A stretch of 64,000 nucleotides of DNA from Cheiracanthium punctorium (lineage: Eukaryota > Arthropoda > Arachnida > Araneae > Cheiracanthiidae): assembly GCA_038373885.1 (NCBI GenBank), contig JAWZYV010019936.1, positions 558,001-622,000 of the forward strand. The letters are read 5' to 3'. Numbering within the stretch: position 1 is the first letter of the stretch; each line of letters begins with the position of its first letter. The notes beneath the pieces are model-generated. The model was given only the letters and a program-made list of their open reading frames with translations, did not search any database and had not been told where the DNA came from. The position numbers were made by a program, and so were the translations under genes. Below, piece by piece: positions 47,912 to 57,965 of the stretch.

Positions 47912-49076
47912 GTGACGCTTTTTTTGTTTAAGCATCACGTAAAAACGACTGAAGCGAATGATATGAAATTGGGTGTCATGATAGGTGGTCACTCAACTTA
48001 AAACATAGGCGTCGAATTTTTAAAAAATCTTGATTAGATTTTCAGATTTTGCGAAAATCGTTTCAAACTGCGTAAATTTGTGTTCAAGCATCACGCAAAA
48101 ACGACTGAAGCGAATGATATGAAATTGGGTGTCATGATAGGTGGTCACTCAACTTAAAACATAGGCGTCGAATTTAAAAAAAATCTTGATTAGATTTTGA
48201 AATTTTGCGAAAATCATTTCAAACTACGTAAATTTGTGTTCGCACATCACGTAATAACTGCAAAGGTGAAAAAATGATATTTGGTGAAATGATAGGTGGT
48301 CACTCACCTTAAACTATAAGCAGCTAATTAAAAAAAATCCATCAGATTTCGAGATTTTGTGAAAATCGTTTAAAACTGAGTGAATCTTTGTTCCCACATT
48401 ACGTAATAACGACTAAAGCGATTGATATGAAATTTGGTCACACGATAGATGGTTGCTCAACATAAACTATAGGAGTCCAATTTTTTAAACATTTTTATTA
48501 GATTTTGAGATTTTGTGAAAATTCTCTCAAAATATGTTTATATTTCTTCAAACATCACGTAATAACGACTAATACGAATGATACGAAATTGAGTGATATG
48601 ATAGGTAGTTGGTAATCTTAATTTATAGGCGTTGAATTTTAAAAATATTTTGCTTACATTTTGAGATTTTTCGAAAATCGTTTTAAAATGCTGAAAATTT
48701 GTTCCAGCATCACGAAATAAAGACTGCAGGGAATGAAACGAATTTGGGTGACATGATACGTTGTCACTCAACTGAAATTCTAGGCTTCAAATTTTTCAAA
48801 AATGTTGATTAAATTTTGAGATTTTGCGAAAATTATTTCAAAATGCGTAAATATTCGTTCGCGCATCACATAATTACGACTAAAGCGAATGAAATGATAT
48901 TACTTAGTTACTGTCTAACCTGTAATATTTTAACAATACATGAAAATTATAACTTCGCTTTCTTTACTTTGGCAACGTACTACATCCATTCTGTGTACTC
49001 CTACAATGCTGACGAAAGTTCTTGCTTTTTGGAAATTTTCATTTACTAACCCGTCGAGGACGGGTACTTCAGCTAG
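47762..49076 (+). mobile_element. Non-autonomous Helitron (family 2), plus orientation
   Basis: Starts TCTAAATAAATAAAATTAGA after A. It ends ACCCGTCGAGGACGGGT, ACTTCAG, CTAG, then T. Length is 1315 bp. It carries the same six-unit internal array as the inverted copy at 45183-46487; the end sequences and the GACAGAATGACAG-type stretch next to the 5' end are nearly identical between the two. Confidence 0.9.
47945..48760 (+). repeat. Six ~150-bp tandem units inside Helitron 4
   Basis: GAATGATATGAAATTGGGTG followed by TCATGATAGGTGGTCACTCA, and more diverged versions, recurs down the array as the mirror of the array in the inverted copy. Confidence 0.85.
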
Positions 49077-49650
49077 TTAATAATATATTTTAACAATTTT
49101 TGCGCGTTCATGTTGTACTCATCTAATTTCCTTTTCCTTTCACTGCTCATCCAATATGTATTGTATGTTCATCTAATAGAAACGTTTTTCTTATGCAATC
49201 TGAAGTTCCTTTTTGCTTTGTGGATCTCAATCATACCGTAACTGATTTTTTCATATTGTATATGAAAATATACAATAAAAATGCATTTATACACTTTTTT
49301 TTAAGAAAAGTAACTGACGTTTAAAATGACGAACTATAATATCAAAATTATATCAAAACAAAAATATAATAATTTTAATGGTAAAACTAAAAACAGCATT
49401 GTTTAATTAACATAATCCGTCATATTTAACTAATTTTTGATTTCAAGGACAAATCTTTTCTCTCTTTTAATTACATGAATTCAAAGTATACCTGTATACC
49501 AAACTTGGACAAATTTCCTTGAATAGTTTCAGAAATGCCATGTGCGCAAAGTATAAAAATACAGTTTTCAGAAATTGACGTTGAACTAAAAACTCATATT
49601 AAGATTCAAATAAAATTTAAGATACAAAAACTGCTATAACTCAGTAACTA
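49077..49650. other. Intergenic, nothing recognised
   Basis: AT-rich, no supportable feature. Confidence 0.5.
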
Positions 49651-49651
49651 A

Positions 49652-49890
49652 TGAGGCCCCACCATGACCGTGTGGATAAGACACTCAAAATGGTAGAAGG
49701 TTTAAGTGTGAAGTTCCCGGGTTCGCGGTCCTCATCGTGCAGATGTTGATCTGACGGCCTTGGTTTTTGTTCGGTTTTTCTCCAGATGTAACGCAAATAC
49801 GCGTTAGAACTTCTTAGAAAGTCCCTCGTCCAAGATACTCCCCATCCTAGGTAGGTCACTCATGCGTAACGTTCCGTAGCAACACAAACC
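49652..49890 (+). mobile_element. tRNA-derived SINE, copy 2
   Basis: CCATGACCGTGTGGATAAGA (A box region) and CCCGGGTTCGCGGTCC (B box) are about 45 nt apart, followed by a body that matches 19471-19714 on the opposite strand: AAATGGTAG, AAGTGTGAAG, TCGGTTTTTCTCCAG, AATACGCGTTAGAACT, CCCCATCCTAGG, CATGCGTA. Copy 1 has the more tRNA-like A box. The 72-aa minus-strand frame is accidental. Confidence 0.75.
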
Positions 49891-50715
49891 AAACCAGGAA
49901 CTAATGCGAATTTTTTAATGCAGTTTCTCGCATGTTGTCCAGAAATGCCAAAATATTCAGAATATGAAAATGTAGCCCCTTAAGTTTCGTACTTTGATAC
50001 TGATACGTTTCAATAAACTTCAGTAAAAATACCTATGTACTAACTCTACGATTGTCTTATGAACGAGCTGAAGATCTTGCTTCGAAAAAGTACTATTTCT
50101 AAATGCTTTCTTAAAAATAGTTGTATTTAGCTTTAGAATGTTTATCATGTCCAAGTAATTTTTTCATCATAAAAATTTTCTTTGCAGTCTTTTTTATATG
50201 TATGAAAAACAATTACACGTTCTCAATAAAACTTTCATCTTTTATACAGTTCATTTTATAGAAGCACTTAAAAATTTACATTTTTGTAATGCTCGAGGCT
50301 ATGAATTTCAATCTGAAGTTTTTTAATACGGTAGTGTCATTTAAACATCTAATCCAATCACTCATCGTAGAGTAGTAAAAAAATTAATTAATGTATAAAG
50401 CATTATAATATATATTGCAAATTAAGGCAAGGGCATTTAAATAAAACCTTTTAACAGAAAGAATGTTTCTCAACCTATGTATTAAAAAATCTTTTCTTTT
50501 TCGATAACTTTTTATTTAATTTCAGTATTGCATACTTGAGTTTTTGGATATGGCTTCAATCTCTCACTTTCGTAAATGATGTCTGAAAATACTTATCTCT
50601 GCCACCAACAGCAAAGGCGACAGAAATCCTGCCGGATAAACTACACATAACAAACCCTACCCTGCCGAATGTTAAATTCTCCCCCGGGAAAAGCAGGCTA
50701 CGAAAACATAACGTA
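49891..50715. other. Intergenic, nothing recognised
   Basis: AT-rich, no supportable feature. Confidence 0.5.
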
Positions 50716-50719
50716 CTTA

Positions 50720-51100
50720 ACACCTAACTCCGCGTGTGTCGATGTTATTTTTATGAATACAGGATGGATTTTGATTTGACTTCCGGGCCATCGAGCTTGC
50801 GACAGGCAAGAAACGAATCACCTGCCTCCGAAATTGCATTTGTAAACGACGGAACGTTTCTGCAGGCGACCAATACAATATGTGTCACATGCAGCAGTGC
50901 GCCTTTCTCCGTTCCTCCGCCACCGCAGATTTTTCGGCGAAAGGGATTTATTGAGCCGGTAAATTCCTTGTGAATTTTTATCCCTGCGCACGTCGTTGAT
51001 GCTGCGCTTTCGTGTAATAGATGTAACAAAAGAAAATAAACACTGAAATAGTGTGTTTTAATAATGCTTTGTGAGTATTAATTTACTACTGTATTCGTTT
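50720..51100 (+). repeat. Dispersed repeat R2, copy 2
   Basis: The longest-preserved copy. It includes TAACACCTAACTCCGCGTGTG, TGACTTCCGGGCCATCG, CACCTGCCTCCGAAATTGCA, TGTGTCACATGCAGCAGTGC and GATGCTGCGCTTTCGTG, each with an ordered counterpart in copy 3. The overlapping plus and minus frames are not conserved between copies. Confidence 0.75.
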
Positions 51101-51272
51101 ATGTCTTTCTTCAAGGTGGAACACTCGATATGCTTTGACTTGAAATGGCCTCCCGAAACATGCATATCGTAACAGAAAGGTTTATGTTGTATTATAATGC
51201 ACTTATTTTTGCATTACTATCTTCAGTTGAATTCAAAGAATTAAATAATACAGGTAATACGTCATGTAATAT

Positions 51273-51741
51273 CAGGCCCGGACTGACCAGGGTGTCCGAC
51301 TGTCTGCAGACGGGTTCCCCGCCCCACCCCCCACCCTCGGCGGGCCCTCTCTGCTGAGGACGGGCCCCCAAATAGAAAATAGAAAAAAAAAGTGCTATAC
51401 TCATAGCACTTAAATGAAGTTTGACACTTACAAAATATTTTGCAGCTGCAACTCTGCCCCAGAAGGCTTCAAAACACTTCATTTTAAATATAGTTGTCAA
51501 ACTTTTTTGAGAGAGGGTTCCCGAATGAACAAGGGATTAATTAATATGAATGACTCATATTAATTAATAGATCAATATTTTATTAATGCATTAATTATCA
51601 ATCATAATTAATTAATAATAACACCATTCTTCCTCCCCATACCCTGAAAACTAACACATCCTATTATTTATTGTTTACACAATAACCCGGGTCTCTCTTC
51701 TCTTGAGACGGGCGGACCCCTACCCTCCCAGTCCGGGCCTG
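51273..51741. mobile_element. hAT-type MITE with perfect 8-bp target duplication
   Basis: TGTAATAT occurs at 51265-51272 and again at 51742-51749. The ends are CAGGCCCGGACTG and its exact inverse CAGTCCGGGCCTG. CAG-starting ends plus an 8-bp duplication are the hAT signature. The 469-bp element has GC-rich ends (GACGGGC-CC-type) and an AT-rich middle with a 14-bp hairpin. It encodes nothing. The perfect duplication suggests a fairly young insertion. Confidence 0.92.
51536..51568. repeat. Perfect 14-bp inverted repeat in the hAT MITE
   Basis: ATTAATTAATATGA, loop ATGAC, TCATATTAATTAAT. Confidence 0.9.
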
Positions 51742-52410
51742 TGTAATATTCTAAAATAAAACTCAGTTATAAATGCTTACATTATTTTCTATTGATAACT
51801 ATTACTAACAAGAATGTCGGGAAAGCGATTTAAAAATATTTTTAGCACATACGCATTTTTCTTCATATAGGTAATCCTAGGATACCATACATTATTTATT
51901 TTTTGCTGCAATGTTATGCTGTTAGTTGAGGAATGTGTTTTTACAAGCTTCATTTTAAACCATTTATTGCATCACAGCATGACAAATAAAATTCGCATTG
52001 AGTTTCCAACTATAAAAATTTGTTAGCGCTTGTCTATCTTCATATTCTTTTATGGAAAATCTCGTACATGTTTTAGCTGCATTCTTGTCAAATAAAATGA
52101 AAATGTAAAAACTTAAACCAGGAATATGCACTACAAATCTAAAAAAAAAAAATCACTGTTTCAGAATCAATCGTTCCAATTTTATACGGTAAAACTCCTG
52201 GATTTTTTAGAAAAACAGCTATCTTTTTTTTTTACTTTAGGGTTGATGAGGCAGGTCATACAAGGAGGAGGCACGGATTTCAATGATCTTTGGAACAATG
52301 ATCTTAGGTAGTATACCATGTGACTATACTACGTGTAAAATACTAAGATGCAATACACAAAAACAGTCGAGAAAAATTAATATTTATTTCCGAACCACTT
52401 CACCAAATCT

Positions 52411-52478
52411 TATTAGGCGAAATGAGTAGAGCGGTGGAGTTCTACTCTGGCGTTGCAGGTTCGAATCTTGTGCTGCGC
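52411..52478 (+). ncRNA. tRNA-like Pol III unit in the left arm
   Basis: GCGAAATGAGTAGAGCGG resembles an A box. GCAGGTTCGAATCTTGT is a B box whose T-arm can form five pairs (three Watson-Crick, two G-U). The acceptor stem is degraded. GAGTAGA/TCTACTC can also pair. It is not a functional tRNA gene by eye; it is more likely a SINE head or captured tRNA. Confidence 0.5.
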
Positions 52479-53511
52479 AAGCGGTTTTTTCCGTTCCCTC
52501 TTTTTTTTAAATACATCAATACTGCTAATTAATTCATTTTTAGCCCAGTAAGTATTCATTTACTTTTTCATTTATTCATTTATTTATTTTTACTACTTAT
52601 TCATTTTTTATTACTTACTTATATATTTTTAAAAATTTTATTTCTACAATTCGAAGTCTATTTTTACAATTGATTATAAGTATGATTATTTGAATAGAAT
52701 AACTATATTCAATAATATAGTTATGACTATTTGAATTTCTTTCTTTTTTTTCCATCTGGTACTTAGTCATCAGATGAGTTATCTTTAACTGATTCGAAAT
52801 TTTCTTCTATGCACTCTTCTTGAGCATGAATCAATCTTTCATCAGTCACAAACTTCTTTTCACTCAACGCATCCAATGTATGTGTCAGAGAAATGTAGTG
52901 TGTCAGAAACTGTAGTTGCAATTAATTTTATTTTCGAAGTGAACTTTTGTAATACACTATAATCCATTTTTTAGTCACTGCTTCAAAACTTCACTGTATG
53001 AAGAGCTATCAGCAGTTTTTTCATCATAACAATAAGAACTTGCTTGGCTAGATGGAATATTTTTAACTGTAACATAATTCTTCAAAATAAGTTAAACTGC
53101 TTAAATATGTATATTTGAAATTTTAACATCTCATATTTTTAATTTGATAACCCATCAACAGAGAACAGGTGATTGAAAGAAATAACGCTGTTGCTGTGGC
53201 ATCACGAACGGTAGAAAATTAGAAAAAGGTCTCTCTTATCATTGTGACAAAAAGAAATGTACCTTAAATACATATTGAGTTTTGTGAATGTTAAAAAGGA
53301 ATTATTTTGAATGTGTAAAATTCTGATTCCAAAGTAAAGATTTTACAAGTAGAAATAAAATGTAAATAATAAAAAAATAAATAAGTAGTAAAAATAAATA
53401 AATGATAAACAAGTAAATAAACAAAAATAAGTAAACTACTTACTTGACAAAAAATGAATTAATTACCAGTGTTGATGTATTTAAAACAAGAGAGATCATG
53501 ACAAAATGCTT

Positions 53512-53578
53512 GCGCAGCACGAGATTCGAACTTGGGACGCCTGAGTAGAAACCCACCGTTCGTACCATTCCGCCACGC
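53512..53578 (-). ncRNA. tRNA-like Pol III unit in the right arm
   Basis: On the minus strand the 67-nt unit starts GCGTGGCGGAATGGTACG and ends AAGTTCGAATCTCGTGCTGCGC-like. The 5' GCGTGGC and 3' GCTGCGC can form a full 7-bp acceptor stem with two G-U pairs. The T-arm is weaker than in the left copy. The anticodon arm is irregular and 67 nt is short for a tRNA, so I call it tRNA-like. It points toward its partner in the left arm. Confidence 0.5.
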
Positions 53579-54374
53579 CTCTCAGACACATTTGAGGGTA
53601 GCTTATATTTAAAGTTTTGGTGAAATGGCTAAAAAATAAATATTAATTTTTATCTACTGTTTTTGAGTATTGCTTCTTAGTATTTTACACGAGTACATTC
53701 ACATGGTATACTACCAATCTGTCAAAGATCATTGAAATCCGTTTTCTCCCTGAAGCCGTGCCTCCTCCTTATTAATATTATTCGATCGCGCTGAAACATG
53801 ACAGCCTAAGTTTTATACAAAATGGCAAGTTTATAGCAGTTGCCGCCAAAGAAATTGTGACATCTATTTCTTGTGGCCACTCTAGTTTATATGCATATCA
53901 GCGTTAAGGTTATTTCATTATTTTAAAATGTGGTTACTAATGAGTAATTATCATTGTAAACATAAGTGTAATTATTGTCTGTTAACTCAGTGCAAAGCAT
54001 TTGGCAGTGATGATATTGTAGATGTGATGAATTCACTGTAAAACAAGTTAACAGTGAATTTACAAGAGCTAAATTTTAAACAAAAAGTTAAGTACTAAAA
54101 TTATTGATTACTGCAAATAGAATTAATAAAACACGTTTTACTTTTTATGATTTATTTTTTAAATTTTTGTACACTATAAATAATGTCCAATATCTAAACA
54201 CATATGGTATTTCAATAAGCATTCTTCCAAAATAACTGTCACCATATCAGATACATTCTTAAATTCAATAAAGAAAGTTGTTTTTTAATGAACTCCATCT
54301 GTAAAATGCAGAAATTTACATGAGGAAAGCAAATTACTAAAACATAATATACTTAACAAGTGACTCCACGTGTG

Positions 54375-54740
54375 ATGATGTTATTTTCCTGAATATGCGA
54401 TGTCTTTCAATTGACTTCCGCATCACGGAACTGCAAGAAATAAGAAATGCATCACCTACCTCCAAAATTAGATTCATAAGCGTACGCAATTTTCAGCTGG
54501 CTGCTAGTGACACATCTCTACTGCTACGAACGTGTCACATGCAGCAGTAGCATGTTTTCGTTTATCACCTGAGTTTTGGTTAAGTAGCAGGAATTTCCGA
54601 GCTGTAAAGCCAATGGAAATTCCAGTCCTTTTAAGATGCTACTGATGCTGCCTTTTCATGCGATAGCTTCGAAAAAAGAAGCAATGATCACACAATACGT
54701 ACTAATGATGAACTGTGAGAATTAACGATTTGCCAATAAA
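54375..54740 (+). repeat. Dispersed repeat R2, copy 3
   Basis: Matches copy 2 through ACTTAACAAGTGACTCCACG, TTGACTTCCGCATCACGG, CACCTACCTCCAAAATTAGA, CGTGTCACATGCAGCAGTAG and GATGCTGCCTTTTCATGCG. Weaker similarity seems to extend past the end (AATGATGAACTGTGAG-ATTAA). It is more diverged than copy 2. Confidence 0.7.
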
Positions 54741-54802
54741 ATCGTATTGCAAACGTGTTAGCGGCACTTATATAAACTTTATTGATTTTGTTTCAGAATT
54801 AA

Positions 54803-55301
54803 CCCTTTAACGCGCAGTGTTCCCGCTCTGGGAACACCAAACTCTGACGTTTTGACTGTTGCCAGTCACGAAGAATAGGTTTGATTTCTATAAAAATAGT
54901 TGCTGGTGACATAGCTCAACGAGAATCCTTTACCTTTTTAGCACGTCATTTCCCGTAAACAAATTGTCACGATTCTTTTTAACAGCACTGACATCTGCCG
55001 AAACATGGAAGAACGCGAGAACAGCTCGATAGATGGCCCAATGCTCAAAAAGGGCAGGCGTTGCCATCGCTCGACTTAACTACCAGCAAGATGGCGGACG
55101 ATCGAAACGTTCATCGCGTGCCATAGATCAAGAGAACATTTTTTGACTACAGCTGGCTGTGCGCAGCTGCGTCAAAAAAGGGTCTAGATCTGTGGCACGC
55201 GATGAACGTTTCGATCGTCCGCCATCTTGCTGATAGTTAAGTCGAGCGATGGCAACGGCTGCCCTTTTTTCGGCATTGTGAAAGGGATGCGCCACAAAGG
55301 G
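54803..55301. mobile_element. piggyBac-like MITE, copy 3
   Basis: Intact TTAA on both sides (54799-54802, 55302-55305). The ends are CCCTTTAACGCGCAGTG and, inverted, CCCTTTGTGGCGCATCCC. Orientation is opposite to copies 1 and 2. The foldback core is present (GGCGGACGATCGAAACGTTC in one arm, its inverse in the other), but the arms differ by small indels near the centre. This copy has the best-preserved ends and target site. Confidence 0.92.
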
Positions 55302-55305
55302 TTAA

Positions 55306-56981
55306 AATTGTTAAATTTTAACATGACAACTAGTCTTATGTTCTAAAAATGTGTAATTATTTCAGTTAGTTTATCTTATTTTTAATCTTAAAATGTGACA
55401 AAAATTCTGGAAACTTTGGCCTTATAGACAGTTCTTCAGACCAGTGAAAATCGGTGAATATTATTTGGAGTTATATCAATATCCAATAAAGATAAATACA
55501 AAACAACACTGTATCCATTTCCCATTACTGAAAACACCTTTTTTTTTCGAAATTGGTTACATAATGCTAATCTACCGATGTCACAAATGTTTAAATCTTC
55601 TTGGCCATTATACTGAAAAGTAAACTGCCAGATATTATCGTACCTAATTTTTAGTAATAATATTTTTTTTTCTGTTCTCTTTACTCTTTTGTTCTAATTC
55701 GGAAGTGAAAGAAGGACAGACTTGCATTACATTTCGGCTGTCATAAGTAAATTGAGCTATCTTTTTATTTAAATGTATAAGATGAGACATGAATTTTGTA
55801 TTTCGATCAGTTTCAAATAAAACTAGAAACGTAATTTCTGAAGTTATTTTTCTTTTAAATATAGCATTAACGTTAACCAACAACGAAATTTATCAACCAA
55901 ATTTTATGTATTAAATCTTTAAAACTAGTAATTGTTTATAATAGGCATTCTATTTAAAGAGTAATTTCGAATAAATACCTTTCCACTCTTGAGGAATACC
56001 ATGCTATTCAAAAAGCCACTTTAATCTCACCTCATAATCTCTAGGAAAACAGTATCACTTGTAAAAATACTAACTCTCAGAAACGCAGAGGCTTTGTCCA
56101 AAAAGCATCGCTTTGTTGGTGAGAATCACTGCTTGGACTATAATTAGACGGTACATCCATATACAATTTTTTCTCCATGTAAAGGCTAAATAAGACATAT
56201 ACCTTCAAGAGTACTGTATTTTCTCATATCTACATAGTTCTCATACTAGGATGTATGGGAAACTAGAGACGACTTAACATAGGATCGAAATAGCGAATTC
56301 CTGATCATAGTCACATCGTTTGATTATTCCCTCAGATGAATCAAGCATTCTTTCTGCAGCATGAAAAAGTAAAAAATCGCACATGAAGTCTCAACAAAGG
56401 GCAATATAAGGTCTGTGAGCAAAATGTTTTCAGTGATTATTCTCAACAACATGACCGATCATGATTATCTCACTTTAGTGTCATCTAGGGTTTGGGCACT
56501 ATCACTGTGCCAAATTTGGCCATGATCTCATAACCGGTCAAACAGAGTTTGCAGGAGGTAGCGACAAAATATCCCAAGATTCAATCAGTACATTTCACTC
56601 AGATTTCGGTTAAGCTCACAACATCATTGTTGTTGAATTGGGTTTGAACATTTATTTTCGGACTTGTCTGCTTGATTTTAAAATAACTTACTTATAAACC
56701 TGCTTCGAGTAAAGCGGACAACAAAATGAAAGGCTTTACTGCTGAGAGATAGGAAATTTCAACAACTGGGGTAAAAGTTGGAATCAAACCCATTACTTTA
56801 TGCCAGGTTTCTCAAGCTATCACATAAAAATTTTAATCAGACTTAAAGCATGATTGTAAATATTAGATATTTATTTCTCATTTAATGTAAACAAATTTTA
56901 TAAGATAGTTAGATATCTCTTGAAGGCTATAAAAATAAAGGGGTAAAATAAAATGAGTTAAATTTATAAAAATCGATACAT

Positions 56982-57024
<43 letters not shown>

Positions 57025-57225
57025 ACTAACAAGTAAAACACAAAACATACTACAAATAAGACATATCTCGCATAAAAGTAACAGCTATTATCAAGAATTA
57101 GAAACCAGATTTTGAATCCAAATAAAGTGCAAGAATTATTGTGATAGTTTAATGGAACGGAAATTATAACCACTGTCACCATCTTCAGGGGCCACAAACA
57201 GTGGATTATAATTTACAGTAAACCA
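55306..57225. other. Intergenic, nothing recognised
   Basis: AT-rich, with no supportable gene. A compound (AC)n(AT)n microsatellite lies at about 56981-57024. Confidence 0.5.
56981..57024. repeat. (AC)n(AT)n microsatellite
   Basis: About 12 AC units run directly into about 9 AT units. Confidence 0.95.
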
Positions 57226-57227
57226 AA

Positions 57228-57297
57228 TAGTAGGGTTTCGGTTGTGTGGCATATCAGAAGAGATATTAACTCCACACATCTGGGCCCTACCCTACTA
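57228..57297 (-). ncRNA. Degenerate hammerhead-ribozyme-like motif
   Basis: On the minus strand, TAGTAGGG and CCCTACTA form a perfect 8-bp outer stem. GTA follows the first strand, a possible NUH cleavage site. An internal arm has AGAT/ATCT pairing. CTGATAT stands where CTGANGA is expected, and GAAA precedes the closing stem strand. The order matches a stem-III-open hammerhead, as reported in Penelope-like elements. The CTGATGA core and stem II are damaged, so activity is doubtful. Its position just beyond the 3' end of the Penelope-like frames supports the call. Confidence 0.45.
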
Positions 57298-57752
57298 TAT
57301 AAAGGAAAGAAGAAATCAAACAGAAAACAAAAATTAGAAAGATAATTTTACATACCATACCTTGAGCACATGGAAATTTATTTTGAACAGTTGATATGTG
57401 TTGCCAATGCTAAGAATTGTAAAAAGTGAAAAATGGTGTTGCCACTAAATAAATGTGTAAAAGTGGAAAGAAGAAAGTTTAGGAGTTGCCAAATACTAAT
57501 AGGTAATATTATTAAATTTTAAGAATATCCAGGTATATTAATATAATAAATATATATTGAATAATAATAAATTTAAAAGATTGAATAAAATAAATATTAT
57601 AGCAAAATTAAACATAACATATTGTTTAAAAAATATAATGATTATTATTATTGACTAAGTATGTATAATAAGTTATTGTATGACAGAAGATTAATCTAGT
57701 AAATAAGAAAAAAATAATGTTTAGAACAGAATAATCACAATATAGGAACCCC

Positions 57753-57753
<1 letters not shown>

Positions 57754-57781
<28 letters not shown>
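57754..57781. repeat. Poly(T) tract
   Basis: About 28 T in a row, between the ribozyme-like motif and the protein frames of the Penelope-like element; a shorter T run lies at 57845-57857. Confidence 0.95.
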
Positions 57782-57785
<4 letters not shown>

Positions 57786-57965
57786 CCTCCAGATATATAT
57801 ATGCATGCATAAACACATCCAAATTGTTTTTAAACATATTACTTTTTTTTTTTTTTATATAAGAGAAAAACTTCCTCCGCCCGACCCAACCATCCAATTA
57901 CAACCTTAAAACCAAAACCCCACCCAACCTCCAGTAAATTAACAAAGACATTAGACACATCATTT

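Larger units (their letters stand above)
52262..53770. mobile_element. Element with ~400-bp inverted repeats, each carrying a tRNA-like unit
   Basis: The left arm (52262 to about 52670) and the right arm (about 53350 to 53770, inverted) share in order: AAGGAGGAGGCACGG, GGATTTCAATGATCTTTG, TAGTATACCATGTGA, GTAAAATACTAAG, the tRNA-like unit, AATACATCAA-ACTG, TAATTAATTCATTTTT, and a TTTATT/TACTTATT-rich tail. Indels and substitutions separate the arms. The border target duplication is not clear. The roughly 680-bp middle encodes nothing recognisable. Confidence 0.8.

Noticed and set aside
50734..51029. Plus and minus frames of 79 and 92 aa over repeat R2
   Set aside because: Not conserved in the other two copies of the repeat.
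51192..51500. 102-aa minus-strand frame over the hAT MITE
   Set aside because: Crosses the MITE boundary and arises from its GC-rich end.
52411..53578. Two functional tRNA genes
   Set aside because: Units are about 67 nt, anticodon arms are irregular and one acceptor stem is broken, so tRNA-like is the most that can be said.
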